This document shows positions 53,146 through 64,000 of a DNA stretch of 64,000 bases, piece after piece (the stretch's first letter is position 1; the number at the start of each line of letters is the position of its first letter). The position numbers and the translations under genes are program-made. Source of the DNA: Bemisia tabaci (Eukaryota > Arthropoda > Insecta > Hemiptera > Aleyrodidae); assembly GCF_918797505.1 (NCBI RefSeq), contig NC_092793.1, positions 70,427,660-70,491,659 on the forward strand. Reading direction: 5' to 3'. Below the pieces are notes generated by a model. It saw only the letters and a list, made by a program, of their open reading frames with translations, made no database searches and was not told the origin of the DNA.

Positions 53146-54075
53146 TATACGTCTGGACCCTACAGCTTAAGGGCTCTGTACTAAGTCGATTTTCCCGTGG
53201 AGTATGAAGATGGAGTCAACACGAACTGAAAAAAGAAATTAAAAAATCGGCATCACTGTCGAGGAGCGTTGACAGGTCGGTGTAGACTGTCAGACTCTGT
53301 CCCCTGGTGGCTGGCCGTAACTCCGGCCGCGGAATTTCGTACAGCTCTAAAAAAAAAAAATAAAAAAAAAATACCTGACTTCTTGGCCGCGACGTTGGTT
53401 ACTGTCGCCGTGGAATCCGAGGGATTCACAGTTTACGCCTGAACCGTGACCATTGGAAATGATTATCGGGTCATTCAATCGCGTTCGATGCCGAATTAAT
53501 TGGCCTCATAATTGGTGAATGGATTGGGAGCTGCCTCTGCCTCAAGCGTGGACCCCATGGGAACAACTTCTTTTAATAGACTCATTTAACGGTGATGTCC
53601 TCCCCGATATCGGACCTTGTTTTTCTACACTGGAACATTGCTCTTGGAGTTCGCTCTTGGACGAGAGAAAGCTAGAACCTGCCAATTTTTATCTGCCTTT
53701 CCTTTTGATGTTTTTCGTGCTCTAGATCTTCGCCATTAGACCATTTTCTCCGTCTCCTGGTTTAGCCCCCCAAAAAACGTGGCTGAGAGGACAACGCTTG
53801 TTAATGCACAATAAAATGCATGGTTTATTTCCTCGTCTTGGTGACGTTAGTAATTTTTATCGTGAATCATCAACGCGGCGCTCGAATCAGGCTCTTGAAG
53901 CAAATTTGCTATCCACTATGCCCAATTTCCCAGTCTGAAGTAGAAATCCCTAGTTTACAATTCGTCGAGAAGAAAAGATATATGCCAACAAGTCAACGAT
54001 ACTAGTTTCCGTAAACATTGCAAATTGTGTCTGCTAAAAGAAACACTGTAGTAATTTCCACACGTCTCTTGTTTC
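53146..54075. other. Non-coding stretch
   Basis: An A-rich tract near 53348-53370 and ordinary sequence. The 68-codon frame at 53519-53725 has no recognisable feature. Confidence 0.45.
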
Positions 54076-54079
54076 TCAA

Positions 54080-54351
54080 ATCAATTTTTTTTAAAAAACT
54101 TTTTCTTGCCGATTTTTCTGAAATTGTTGATTGTTTCCCAAACTCGTACTTCGGGAATTTCCAGATCTAGTTGATATAGCTTCTCTTGTTAACTTTAACG
54201 GATGTACCTTATCAAATTTTTTAAAAAAATTTTCTTACCGATGTATTCTAAAATTAACTGGATCTGGAAATCCTGAAGTACTAGTTTGGGAAACAATCAA
54301 CAATTTTAGAAAAATCGGTCAGAAAAAGTTTTTAAAAAATTTGATAAAGTA
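54080..54351. mobile_element. Family T hairpin element (about 270 bp)
   Basis: AAAAAACTTTTTCTTGCCGA with TTGTTGATTGTTTCCCAAAC on the left is the inverse of GTTTGGGAAACAATCAACAA with TCGGTCAGAAAAAGTTTTTA on the right. Arms are about 90 bases with few mismatches. The spacer repeats part of the left arm (AAATTTTTTAAAAAAATTTT, CTTACCGAT). No duplication is clear. Confidence 0.7.
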
Positions 54352-54359
54352 TGGCCGAT

Positions 54360-55570
54360 AAAGTTAACAACAGAAGTGATATCTCTTGTTTCTATTTTGG
54401 TCGGAATTTTCAATTTGCTACAAAGAGCATGGCTGGTGAGGAAGTATTCATATTTATACTCTGAATAAAAAAAAAATGAGCGAAATGAAAGTACCGAAAA
54501 TGAAGTTTAAATGAAAAGTTAATGGATGCCCGGCCGGGGCGATCTGGGAATGGAAGCTAGGATGCTCCAGCCAGCATCCCAGAAATTCTGGAAATGGGAC
54601 CAGAGGTCCCGGCAAGATACCTCTAGGGGCCTCTAAAATGTGAAAAACCTACAAAAAGGAGGACTTCAGGTTAGTTTGGGGGGGGGGGGGGGGCTCCACC
54701 CGAGAGGAGGGACCCTGAAAGCGTATCAGCGCCTCAAGAATTTTCGAGCTAGACCGACACTGTCGATGACCGCTTTCGAATCGGACTTATAGGCGGGAAA
54801 TTCGACGTTGGCAAGGGACGATTGATACTTCTCTTCGTTCTCACTTGAGCGCTGTTGTCTTCCCCGCGGCATTAAGGAGCCGATCATAGGTTTGTTGGCA
54901 AGAGTCACACCTACAGAAATTCATAGCGAGTGATAAATGTGAATTAAAACACAATAAAGCAGAGGGAAGGATTTATTAAGCACCTCCTATTATCTCGGCC
55001 CTCGTGCGACTATAGCTCGTGGACAAACAATTCAAAACACACAGCACAGCACAACGCAGCACACACTCGGAGCCTCTGTTTTTAAATAATATTTATAAGT
55101 GCGCAGCATTATAATTATTCAACGGCTCTCTCTAACTACAAAAAATAATAATAATTCTTTTAATTTCTGGAATGGATTAATTATAGGCGTAAAAGCGCGC
55201 CTGCGCGGCCGGCTAACCCGTTTCTCGCCTATCGAGTATTGATGACTCCGCGACGGCCCCCCCGGCGTTTGTTTTGTTTTGTCGGAATCAATAAAAGTTG
55301 TTTCACAAATATATATCACTGCTCCCTATGCCGCGCTTGGCCTAGTCTGCTATGCCACGACTTTACAAATTTACACCTAACATTGATACTTCTTCTCAGC
55401 TCCGGGAACGCGCATCATCTTTGATTGTAATTATACATCGAGCGATTCATAAATCTGTGGACGTTAAAACCAAATGAGTCTATTATATTCGATGAATCCT
55501 AGAATACAAGTATCCTTATCAAGTTCAGGACCAATCAAGAAGTGGACTTACTAGGTTTTTACATCTATAG
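54360..55570. other. Non-coding stretch
   Basis: A G-run hairpin block at 54678-54720 and AT-rich sequence. No feature supported. Confidence 0.45.
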
Positions 55571-55572
55571 AT

Positions 55573-55800
55573 TCATATGTAGGATCGCCTTGAACGCGTG
55601 TTTCTCGTCGATAGCCGCTGAGTGCCAATTAAAGAGACATGCTGAAATTTGTAACTTATCGTTGCCTGCACTTGATACATAGTCGGCCCGTGGTCAAAAG
55701 GCACTCTATCAGTGCTTTGATCTAGATGCGGCAGGAAATTGAGAAGAACTGCTCCATCCGGCATTCTTACGAAAGTATTGTCATTACGGGAGAAAATATA
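55573..55800 (-). CDS. Exon-like open frame, reverse strand, function unknown
   Basis: The reverse-strand translation includes VRMPDGAVLLNFLPHLDQST, then DRVPFDHGPTMYQVQATISY. Composition is balanced and not low-complexity. There is no in-frame ATG at the very start; an internal ATG follows a possible acceptor (TTTCGTAAG, near 55768), and no good donor is evident before the stop. I do not recognise the family. It may be an exon, a relic, or chance. Confidence 0.2.
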   Translation of the reverse strand, partial: YIFSRNDNTFVRMPDGAVLLNFLPHLDQSTDRVPFDHGPTMYQVQATISYKFQHVSLIGTQRLSTRNTRSRRSYI

Positions 55801-56309
55801 AGTAGCCAAAATTTACATTGAAAAAAAAAATCGGCCGTGGAAGCCGTGCTTACGAGCTATACATATAGACATACTGTTCCCGTTCCGGGCTCCGGGGCTA
55901 AAAGTTCCGGGCGTGGCATCCGGAATAGCATTTGTGCCCGAACTTCCGAGTTGCCATTTTATTTGACTTCGGAACTTCCGATTCGATGACTAACAAATCG
56001 CAACGTTGGTGCGTGATTTTGGTACCACCTTGCGAGGTGGTTTCTTAGGAAGATTCGACCTATCGAAAACCAATGGATCTGATTGGTCGAATCTGGTTAA
56101 AACGGTGTTCACGCTGTTGATGATTGATGAGACAAACCGGGACCGAACTTCCCAAAGAGGTTCGGAACTTGAAATAAAATTCGCATTAGGAGGCGCAGTC
56201 CCTTCCTTGGCTAGCTGTGACGGACGCTCGAAGCGCGCCAGAAGAAACTACAAATTCAAGGCGAAATTACCTTTGTAAATGTAAAGATTGCAACTATCGT
56301 AAGTTTCAC

Positions 56310-56375
56310 AATCCTAGAAGTATTGGAATGAACCTGCTTCTTTTTTTGCAAAATGCAATCCAGTTAGTGAAATGA
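56310..56375. mobile_element. Family Q half-element
   Basis: TTTTTTTGCAAAATGCAATC matches the right terminal arm of the Q element at 52499-52764, and the preceding segment resembles its inner arm. The other half is absent. Confidence 0.4.
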
Positions 56376-56687
56376 ACTCCCAGATTTTTAGCACTAGTCC
56401 ATAGTCTTCAGATGCTTTGGGGCCAATGAATTGAATGTAATACCAGCACTCCATTTTATTTGTCTTCAAGTTTAACTATGGTCATAAGCTGAAGGTCCTG
56501 AAGGTGAATACAGCTAAAAGGTTTGATGAGGCTGTTGACACTATTTCACTCTTATTCTATGCCGGATGATGGCGAGAGAAATAGATTGAGGGTGGAGGGA
56601 CTGAGGCGCGGCGCGGGACGGACACGAAATGAAAAGCTGATTAAATCAATGACGAGGGCACGCGGAGCCGAAATGCGGAGCACCTTT

Positions 56688-56940
56688 CTGCCGTGTTAAG
56701 AAAAAACGCCGTATGAACATTCGAGAGTTGCCAGATTTCCTTCCTTAAAATGTTTATTTTTGAGGATCGTTATGAATATTTTTCCTTGAAATTTTCAGGC
56801 GCTTCAGATGAAATGGCGAACAAAATTATCTGAAAAATTGAAAGGAATATATTCATAGGTTCACCAGGAAATTCGTGTTTTATGAAAGGACATTTGGCAA
56901 CGTCTGAAGGTTTATATGGTGTTCTCGCTTAGCACGGCAG
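56688..56940. mobile_element. Family B MITE
   Basis: Ends CTGCCGTGTTAAGAAAAAAC and GCTTAGCACGGCAG, 253 bp, flanked by CTTT on both sides. Confidence 0.9.
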
Positions 56941-58651
56941 CTTTGCGCTTTAGCTGCGAGGAATGATTCCAATGAGCGTTTCATGAGTGGTCACCGGGCG
57001 TTTGCACCCCCCTTTCGCCCGACCACACCTACCACCCCCAACTGCCCGCTCCCTGCTCGCTCCTCGCTGCTCGTCCGTCGATGTAACTGATTAGCAACAT
57101 TTTTGCACGTGATCATTTAAACTGAATTCATTTTCAGATTCCGAGAAAATTCCGCTGCGACACCTCTTTCGCGACCCCCCGCCCCCCGCGCTCCGTCGCT
57201 CCGTTTCCCAGGCCCGGCCACCTAACCATTCCGCATCGGTTCAACAGACGAACATTATCTGAAACTCAACCGTGTGAATCACGGAGCAACATGTTCGGTC
57301 GGTAAACGCGATGTAAATGACATATTTCGCCCTGTTGCACGCCAGTTACTGACAAATCCTCACGGGATCGGCCGACTTCAAGGATTTCTGGCGCGATGGA
57401 CCCCTGGACCAAAAGCGCATTTGAGCATTCTGATACGTTTTCCCTTATCAAACTTTCATGTAGAACACGAACGAAAATTACTGAAATTAACTTCCAACTA
57501 AGATATTCAAATTTGTCCGATGCGTAAATACAAACCTCCCGCTCATGAAAAAAGAAAAGTCTACGTGCTTCAAACAGCGCACTAAACGTTACCGTAACTA
57601 TCTGCGCGGTATGAAAATATTACAATCTCAATATCGTTGCTTTGGCTTATAGGCTTTGTATTGCGATCCATTTTTCTCTCACTACTATCACCTCAAAGTT
57701 GCTTCTTCCAAGTCGGCAATAATTTTTTCCTTTCATTAAATTCTTTTCATTAAAATCGATCCCTCGGAGGCAACCTGCACCCATCCATGGATATCGAATA
57801 TTTTACTATAAGGTTACTATTATTACATATTTAAACGGGCAAAACCCAGGGTCGCCAACTTTTGCGAATCGCCGCTGTTTTCTATGCCAGCCGTAGTATA
57901 TCAACAGTGAAACTTCAAAACCACTTATCTAGGTTTGCAGTGTTGTAACCTCTTGATATATATTTTACATTTACAGAAACAACTACTGAACGTTGTTCAA
58001 TGCGTTGTGACTTTTCCTCGTTTGAATGAAGAATACTTAGTAAAAATTTTAAAAACCGCTGCCGCGGCCGGTTCGATTCTCATTGAGAATTCAAAATATA
58101 GGATAGGGGATTTCCGTAAGAGAGATAAGCGGTTTCTTAATTTCACCGTCGGTATCTTGAGTTTTTCCTATGACCCGGCAACTGGAGGCGGAGGGATCAG
58201 AAACCGGGAGTGTAAAGGGGGCTCAGTGTGAGCATAATAGCGCGATCGGAGTCTCTTGAGATGCTCTCTGGGACATCTCGGTGGAGAAATGACAAGGAAA
58301 CCTATTTGATTGGACGATATAGCCGAGAACAATGTAACAATTATTCATTGTATAAAATACTTACCAGTGTCACAACACTTCAAATTCAGCTCCGTAAAAG
58401 GATGCATCGCCGCGCGCCCAGTGCGTCCCAAACCTTGCCTTCGCCCCGTCCTCGGTACGATTAACACCGGGTTGCGTCCATTTTCGAGTATGTAAAACAA
58501 TCGATACTCATCGATCGATTAGTCACAATGGATTTGAATGGAAGGAGAACAGTGCGTGCGAGAAATGCGAGAATCGCTACTGCGGACTCTTCTTTCTTCC
58601 AACCCACTTGAAACTCGCGGATACCTTCCAGAATACGTCTGCTGCAAAGTA
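56941..58651. other. Non-coding stretch
   Basis: A C-rich block lies at 57000-57215. Frames at 57266-57501 (both strands) and 57935-58231 have no recognisable domain or splice pattern. Confidence 0.45.
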
Positions 58652-58880
58652 CACAGGAAAAAAAAAACACATTGGATCTAGAGTCCAGACTCTTAAAAAC
58701 ATCAACAAGAAAAAGTACTCTTGATTCAATCAGAATCCAGCCTAAATCAAGAACCAAGCCTCTTAATTTAAGCGGATTTCATTTTGATTCAAGCAAAAAT
58801 CCGATTGAATTAAGAGTATTTTTTCTTGTCAATGTTTGCAAGAGTCTGGACTCTAGATCCAATGTGTTTTTTTTCCAGTG
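58652..58880. mobile_element. Family A palindromic MITE, copy 8
   Basis: CACAGG plus an A run on the left and TTTTTTTTCCAGTG on the right, 229 bp, flanked by TA on both sides. One substitution in the left terminus. Confidence 0.9.
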
Positions 58881-59555
58881 TATTGCTGAAACGCAGAAGG
58901 GTGGCCTCCAACGGAGAGTCACGCAAAAATCGCAACATCTGATGAGTCTAAAATTTACTAATAATTTTTGCAATCTGCGGAAACGGTATGCGCTTTTTTG
59001 AGCGTCCAGCTTCGGAAAGTACTTTACGGCTGCAGACCGTTTTCATAGTCATTCTTTAAACAATTCCTTCCCTGAGGAGACCTCACACGATTTACATTGT
59101 GATTTAAGCATTAGGAAGATCCTTAACAAAACATTTTATGTAGATGGGAAAATTTTCACGAATCTCAGGCAAAATTCAACAATTTAATTTTGAAAATTGA
59201 ACCTTACAAGGGATGACAATTATTCGCCACTAAAAAAAGAAAGAAGAACAAAAAAGCACGGGAGACTAATTCTATTACTTTCAAGTTTAAGGAAGGTACA
59301 AACCTACATTAAAATTTCATAATCTAAAGCTGTGAAACGGGGGCGGCTCGTGTGTTCTGTTATGTCTTTTCTGCAGAGTACTTTTTGAAACGGGAAGTCA
59401 ACAACTGCGCAAATTCTTACGCACATTGTAAAGTTATGAGTGAATACCAGACTTTCCCGGAAGTGCTCATCTTGGTTTTTAAGGACTTTTCCAAAAGAAA
59501 GTCGCCTCTTCTTACTCTAAGCTGAAAAAAAAGTTATCACCATCTCAACCATACT
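58881..59555. other. Non-coding stretch
   Basis: No frame, repeat pair or RNA gene was recognised. Confidence 0.45.
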
Positions 59556-59692
59556 ACTAGCTGATTTTGGCACCAGTCATAGGAGTAGTTGCACCAGCCG
59601 AAGGTATAGTTGATTCAACCACACTTTCGGCTGACTCAACCATACCTCTGACTGGTGTTACTAATCAAGCAACTGGCGCCGAAATCAGCTAG
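59556..59692. mobile_element. Family U small hairpin element (about 135 bp)
   Basis: CTAGCTGATTTTGGCACCAG on the left and GGCGCCGAAATCAGCTAG on the right are close inverses, with inner GCCGAAGGTATAGTTGA against TCAACCATACC and the ACTTTCGGCTG segment. Nearly the full length pairs. No duplication is readable. Confidence 0.65.
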
Positions 59693-60213
59693 GGAATTTT
59701 TTAGGTTAGGAATATTTCCCTTTCATTTTTGGTTCATCCTGATTTGTGGAAAACTCGAATGAGTGAAATTTTTTATCTTATCTACTTTAATAAAGTTAAT
59801 TTCGTTGATTTTATTTTATTATTTATTTTGTATCTCAAAATTTTTCTCAAGATTTTTCAGTTGGGATTATGTTAATTTTTTTTTTCTCTCTCTCTGTAGC
59901 ACCTATCGACGTTGAGTGAAAAGGCGAATGGACTCGTCCGGCTCTTGACTGGTTTGGCAATGGATCCATCCGTGGGTCTGGGAACCCTTGTAATTGACTA
60001 TGGATAGAACGAATGCTAGAAGCGGCAGGATGGGTCGGACCTCATGGAGCTAAGCTAACTTAAGCTAGGTGACTAGGCAAGATTGTCCCGGACACAGCGC
60101 GGCGTGGTGACGCGACGCGGCGATCGCATCGGATCTTACGGAATTTACGGAGTTACGAGCGCCGTAAACGCGCTGCATCCTCACGGCCTCGCACCAGTTC
60201 ACCAGCGCCAACA

Positions 60214-60466
60214 CTGCCGTGCTAAGGAAAAACGCCGTATGAACCTTTAGGCGTTGCCAAATTTCCTTCAATAAATGCCGAATTTGCAGGGAAAATAGTG
60301 AATATTTTTTTCCAATTGTTTCAGAAAATGTCGTCCGCAATTTAATCTAAAATATCGGAAAATTTCAAAGAAAAAGGTGCATGAATGTCTTCAAAAATAC
60401 ATGTTTTATCAAGGGAAATTTGGTAACTCTCGAATGTTCATACGGCGTTCTTCATTAGCACGGCAG
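60214..60466. mobile_element. Family B MITE
   Basis: Ends CTGCCGTGCTAAGGAAAAAC and CATTAGCACGGCAG, 253 bp, flanked by AACA on both sides. It is among the least diverged copies. Confidence 0.9.
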
Positions 60467-61375
60467 AACACGGGTGGACCCTGGCCCTGGCGGACCCCTG
60501 ACCCTCGATCCGAAGAGAACAGAGTTGAGTGGTTCCCGAAAAGGTATCCAATCTAAGGGGCTTATCACGCCTCAGTTCACCTCAAGTCCCAAAAATCCAA
60601 GCTCCTACGATACGAGTCGTAATAGATTCGATACTTCCCTCGATTTATTTTATTGCTATTATGTGGGTTTCGAGCCATCGACGTATCGGTGTGCTGTGGA
60701 GAGCAGTGTCTACTGCAACGCAACAAAAATCACTTTCCGATCAAGCCGGCAGAGCTAATAAATCGGCGTAAATTCATAAGCAGATTGACAAATTTCCTCC
60801 CTTTGTTACTTCCGCCTGTCTCCCTTGTCGCGTCCTTTTCAATCATCGTTTGCTTTTTTCCATCTTCCTGTCCCTCTGTTTGCGGCAGGGTCATGCCTTC
60901 AAAGTCTGCCACGTCTACGTATCGATGGCCAAAGTGTAGAAACGCAGCTCTATTTGCTAAGTTGCGGACTTATTTATATATTTATATATATTATCATAAA
61001 TTATATTTTATTTATTCTTCGGTAAATTAGCCAACGTACTTTTTGAAAGCTTCCTCGATTTTTCTTTTCTGTTGGTAGAATTGCCAGTATAAATTTCAAG
61101 CTATAAAGTTAGCTTGTTTGTATTAGAAAAGATAAAGTAGGAACGGAAATTTTGAAACAGCGCAAATGATTTAAGTGGGCTCGAACCTAGGCCACATCGA
61201 TATCTGTGTTCATCATCTTCAGAGATAAATATATATACATATTGACGAGGAAACTCCCAAACCACGCATTTTGTTTTCAGTGTGTAAAAGTCTCCGTTTC
61301 TATTTTATTTTTATACGGGAGAGCAAATTAACATTTTCCATCGAGATTGTCGTAGAATTTACTTTGCACACAGAG
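60467..61375. other. Non-coding stretch
   Basis: AT-rich segment near 60965-61020. On the reverse strand a CTGAAGATGATGAACACAG motif and a B-box-like GGTTCGAGCCC (61168-61178) lie within 45 bases of each other; no A box accompanies the latter. Three overlapping frames at 60474-61030 have no domain. Confidence 0.4.
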
Positions 61376-61379
61376 ACAA

Positions 61380-62170
61380 AATTGCAAAATTGAATGTATT
61401 GAAATAACCGATAGACTTCTGAAATTAAAGAATACATAAAAAATTAAAGCCTTTTTACGCATCCGACTAATGTTATTTCTAAAAGAACCGAGCCAGTGCT
61501 GCGGTTCACACGAGCTTAAGACGTGGGTCTTCAAATCCAACCGAAAAAATAATCAGATGAAAACCTGAAAAAAGAAGAAAGAACGAGCATCAACACAGCC
61601 GAAGACAGGAAAGACATATTCGGGACTCTTTCTCAACTTTTCTCCAAAATCAGAGCGACACCGCATTGACAGCACATAGCAGAGCATTGCGAGATCACGC
61701 CAAGCGTCATCGCGCCTTCAATTTTGCCCACGCAACACGGACATCCATCAAGTACGAATAGTTGTATCTCTGCGCCGTCTCAACGCAAGTCCTTTTCCTT
61801 GCTTTATTTCCGTATTGTGAGTGTTTACATTTGTCTTACTTGCAGAGGTGCTCTAAGGGCTACGTAAGCAACACATCCGATGATAGGAGAGACGTAATTC
61901 GGACTCGTTATTTAACTTTTCTCCCGAATCGGATTGACAACTCACTAGGAATATAAAGCGGAGCATTGCGAGTTCACGCCAAGCGTCATCGCGCCTTCAA
62001 TTTTGCCCACGCAACACGGACATCCATCAAGTACGAATAGTTGTATCTCTGCGCCGTCGTTAACGCGCACCCTTTCCCTAGCTTTATGTCCATATTGTGT
62101 TTGTTTGCGTTTGTCTTATTCGTAATGGTACTTCAAACTAGCAGCATAGAGCAGAGCATTGCAAGTTGCG
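61380..62170. repeat. Family F arm, separate copy (two monomers)
   Basis: Matches 42125-42860 in the same orientation: AAAATTGCAAAATTGAA, AGACTTCTGAAA, AGCTTAAGACGTGGGTCT, CCTGAAAAAAGAAGAAAGAA. CATCCATCAAGTACGAATAG occurs at 61743 and 62021 (period 278). No inverted partner arm is present nearby, so the arm moves or duplicates independently of the 3-kb foldback. Confidence 0.8.
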
Positions 62171-62559
62171 CATACAAACAACGAGATATTGAAGTGAGAT
62201 ATTGAATCCATTGCATTTGCTGGCATTAAGTATAATGAATGAACGAGATTCAGGAATGAATAGATGAATGATTACGGGAAACGTTCAATTTGTGTAATCT
62301 TGTTACCCGTTTGTGACATACTTGAGCCGACTTTTTAAGGTGGATATTTAATTTTTGTTCAACGCATTCTGGGTACGATCAATGTATTTCAAACTTTGAC
62401 CTTGTAGTGGATGATTTTAGGAAAATCAAAATTTCAATCTGGATCAATCAATATGGACTTCCAGTCACTTTAGACTTCACGAGCTGTAAAAAAAATTTGC
62501 AGAGTTAAGTTCGAGGAAAGTCAAAACGCTTTCAGATGATCGTATATGCAAAACAGACA

Positions 62560-62740
62560 GCCATCAAGTACGAATAGTTGCATCAAGGCGCTGAGGTCAA
62601 CGCGTCCTTGTGTCCATCCATAGAAACTGATACAGTTGGCACGGTGTAAATTGAAACTCCTTCAGTTTTTTGCATATGCAAAACAGACATCCGTCGAGGT
62701 CGAATAGTTGCATCAAGGCGCTGTCATCAACGCGTCTCAG
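62560..62740. repeat. Short tandem copies related to family F, period about 118 bp
   Basis: ATATGCAAAACAGACAG or ATATGCAAAACAGACATCC, then GAATAGTTGCATCAAGGCGC and TCAACGCGTC, occur twice starting at about 62553 and 62672. The core is the same as the GAATAGTTGTATC...CGC motif of family F, but the surrounding sequence differs, so this is a diverged subfamily close to that at 36930-37305. Confidence 0.65.
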
Positions 62741-62969
62741 TGCTCATCGCCACTGCGAATGCAAGTAAAAACAAAAGCGAGTGCAAGTAGTGCGAAGAAA
62801 GTAAAAGTGTCTTCAGGTTTTTACAAATCGATGGCCAACGTAAAAAACCACGTATCTCTGTCTGCGACGTTGCAGACTTCCGGTCAGCCTTTAATTTTTC
62901 TTTGGAAAACTAGCCAACGTAAAACTTCGGTGATTTTTACTCTCTGTCAGAATTATTTTTTCTACAAAT

Positions 62970-63134
62970 CAGTGGCGTGGCGTGAATTGCGATGTATCGA
63001 TTGTTCTGCCATTTAAACCTATGGAAAAGGATCGATGAACAGGGTGTTCGCAGCGAACACCTTAATAATCGATTCTTTATCATAGTCTTAAATGGCATAA
63101 CAATCGATACATCGCAATTCACGCCACGTCACTG
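62970..63134. mobile_element. Family C hAT MITE
   Basis: Ends CAGTGGCGTGGCGTGAATTG and AATTCACGCCACGTCACTG, 165 bp, flanked by a perfect 8-bp duplication CTACAAAT (62962-62969 and 63135-63142). The central palindrome GGTGTTCGCAGCGAACACC is intact. Confidence 0.95.
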
Positions 63135-63697
63135 CTACAAATCCTAGCTATGGAATTGTCTTGTTCTTCTTCAAAAAATAAAATAGAAGCGGAATTTCGG
63201 AAAAATCGCAATGGAGATACGTGATGTTACGCTTCGGCCAACAACACATGGACTTAAATAAACTTAAATTTTTTGGTTTTTTTTTTGTGAGAATAAAAGA
63301 AATTATCAGTAAATTGAGTTGAGCCTTGTACGTAATGATAGTAAAGACCTCTCGGGTATTTCCCATAATCCGAAGTGGACAAATAAAATGATTATACTTT
63401 ACTACAAAACTATTCGAACAGAATATCGAAAAACTGGACGATCTATACTTCAATTTCAATATAAAACAAATATAAATAATAAAATGTTCAAAAGTCAAAG
63501 TAAGAGGGAATGAAGTTGAAATAATTTTAATAACATTGAATTTTTCTCTTCCTGCTTTTACCTGATCACTTAATTACTTCATATTTACACGATCATTGAT
63601 AAACGCAAGGAATGATTGCACGTATTGAATTTATGACGACATATTCTCAATCTTCTTTTTTTGCTACATTAAAATATGACTCCTGGTTTTTTATTTA
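63135..63697. other. AT-rich non-coding stretch
   Basis: Contains T-rich tracts and a reverse-strand frame (63148-63498) of K, I and F-rich composition with no recognisable feature. Confidence 0.45.
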
Positions 63698-64000
63698 ATG
63701 CACAGTTTTTCAAGCGTTTCTTTTCGCAAAATCACCTTTTTTTTCTTTCTTTTTTGTTTAATTTCTGGATTTCTATAAGAATCTGCACGTTTCGCTGAGA
63801 GCTGAGTGAATGGGACGATGAGTTCTAAAGTTCAATAAACAAAATTATTTTATTACCTAAATAAAGAAATGCACAGTTTCTTGAGATTTTTTCCTCACAA
63901 AATCACCTTTTTCTCTTTCTTTCTTTTTTTTCTTTTTTTTCTTTTTTTTTTAAATTTGAATTCTCCAAAAAAACTTTACGTTTCTCTGACAGCTAGGTGA
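63698..64000. repeat. Tandem duplication, period about 170 bp, running off the window
   Basis: AATGCACAGTTTTTCAAGCG at 63698 and AATGCACAGTTTCTTGAGA at 63868 each lead into CAAAATCACCTTTTT, a T/C tract, TTTAATTT(C/G)... and ACGTTTC-CTGA-AGCT-GTGA. The second unit is at the right edge, so the copy number is unknown. Confidence 0.8.

Noticed and set aside
61161..61190. A second SINE or tRNA-like element (B-box-like GGTTCGAGCCC, reverse strand)
   Set aside because: No A box lies at the right distance and no poly-A tail is present.
1..64000. A CRISPR array, operon or other prokaryotic system
   Set aside because: No repeat-spacer structure, no Shine-Dalgarno-linked frames and no coding density; all evidence is eukaryotic.

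Overview
This is eukaryotic, AT-rich, gene-poor DNA. I see no complete protein-coding gene, no rRNA and no functional tRNA gene. The texture (many short non-autonomous DNA transposons with terminal inverted repeats, a tRNA-derived SINE, degraded LINE tails, long A/T homopolymers, short minisatellites) fits an insect intergenic or intronic region. A sap-feeding hemipteran such as a whitefly is my guess from the look of the repeats; it is an impression, not a demonstrated match.

I name the repeat families A to U for internal reference. Four have hallmarks that can be read directly. Family A (8 copies, about 228-236 bp, almost a perfect palindrome) has CACTGG/CCAGTG ends and 2-bp target duplications of variable sequence, pointing to the CACTA/Mirage/Chapaev group. 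Family B (about 8 intact or nearly intact copies plus fragments) has CTGCCGTGC ends and 4-bp duplications. Family C (6 copies, about 165 bp) has CAGTGGCG ends and 8-bp duplications, hence hAT. Family E (3 copies, about 122 bp) has GGACGTATT ends and 4-bp duplications. Family G (2 copies, 0.9-1.1 kb) has CAGGGCCGG ends with 8-bp duplications (hAT) and carries a short internal minisatellite.

The insertions are strongly nested, giving a relative chronology: H in A (1.2-1.9 kb), K in G (2.7-3.8 kb, with an empty site in the second G copy), C in C (11.9-12.2 kb), G in a 300-bp tandem array (32.5-34.1 kb), C in B (34.4-34.8 kb), H in a foldback element (39.7-42.9 kb), and a SINE in B (44.7-45.1 kb).

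Layout: 0-10 kb holds A, B, D, G, K, S copies and a LINE tail; 10-24 kb holds A, C, E, I, K, L, O copies plus one exon-like piece at 13.6 kb that resembles part of a class B GPCR hormone-receptor domain; 24-31 kb is nearly free of recognisable repeats; 31-38 kb has M, G, B/C, J and foldback pieces; 38-43 kb contains a 3-kb foldback element with two exon-like segments in its core; 43-50 kb has the B/SINE nest, A, a Helitron-like 3' end and a 147-bp tandem array; 50-64 kb has Q, B, T, A, U, C copies, a third copy of the foldback arm, and a 170-bp tandem duplication at the right edge.

The only genic evidence is four exon-like stretches (13.6, 40.8, 41.7 and 55.7 kb), all low confidence. The window may be a large intron or an intergenic desert; the sequence alone does not decide.
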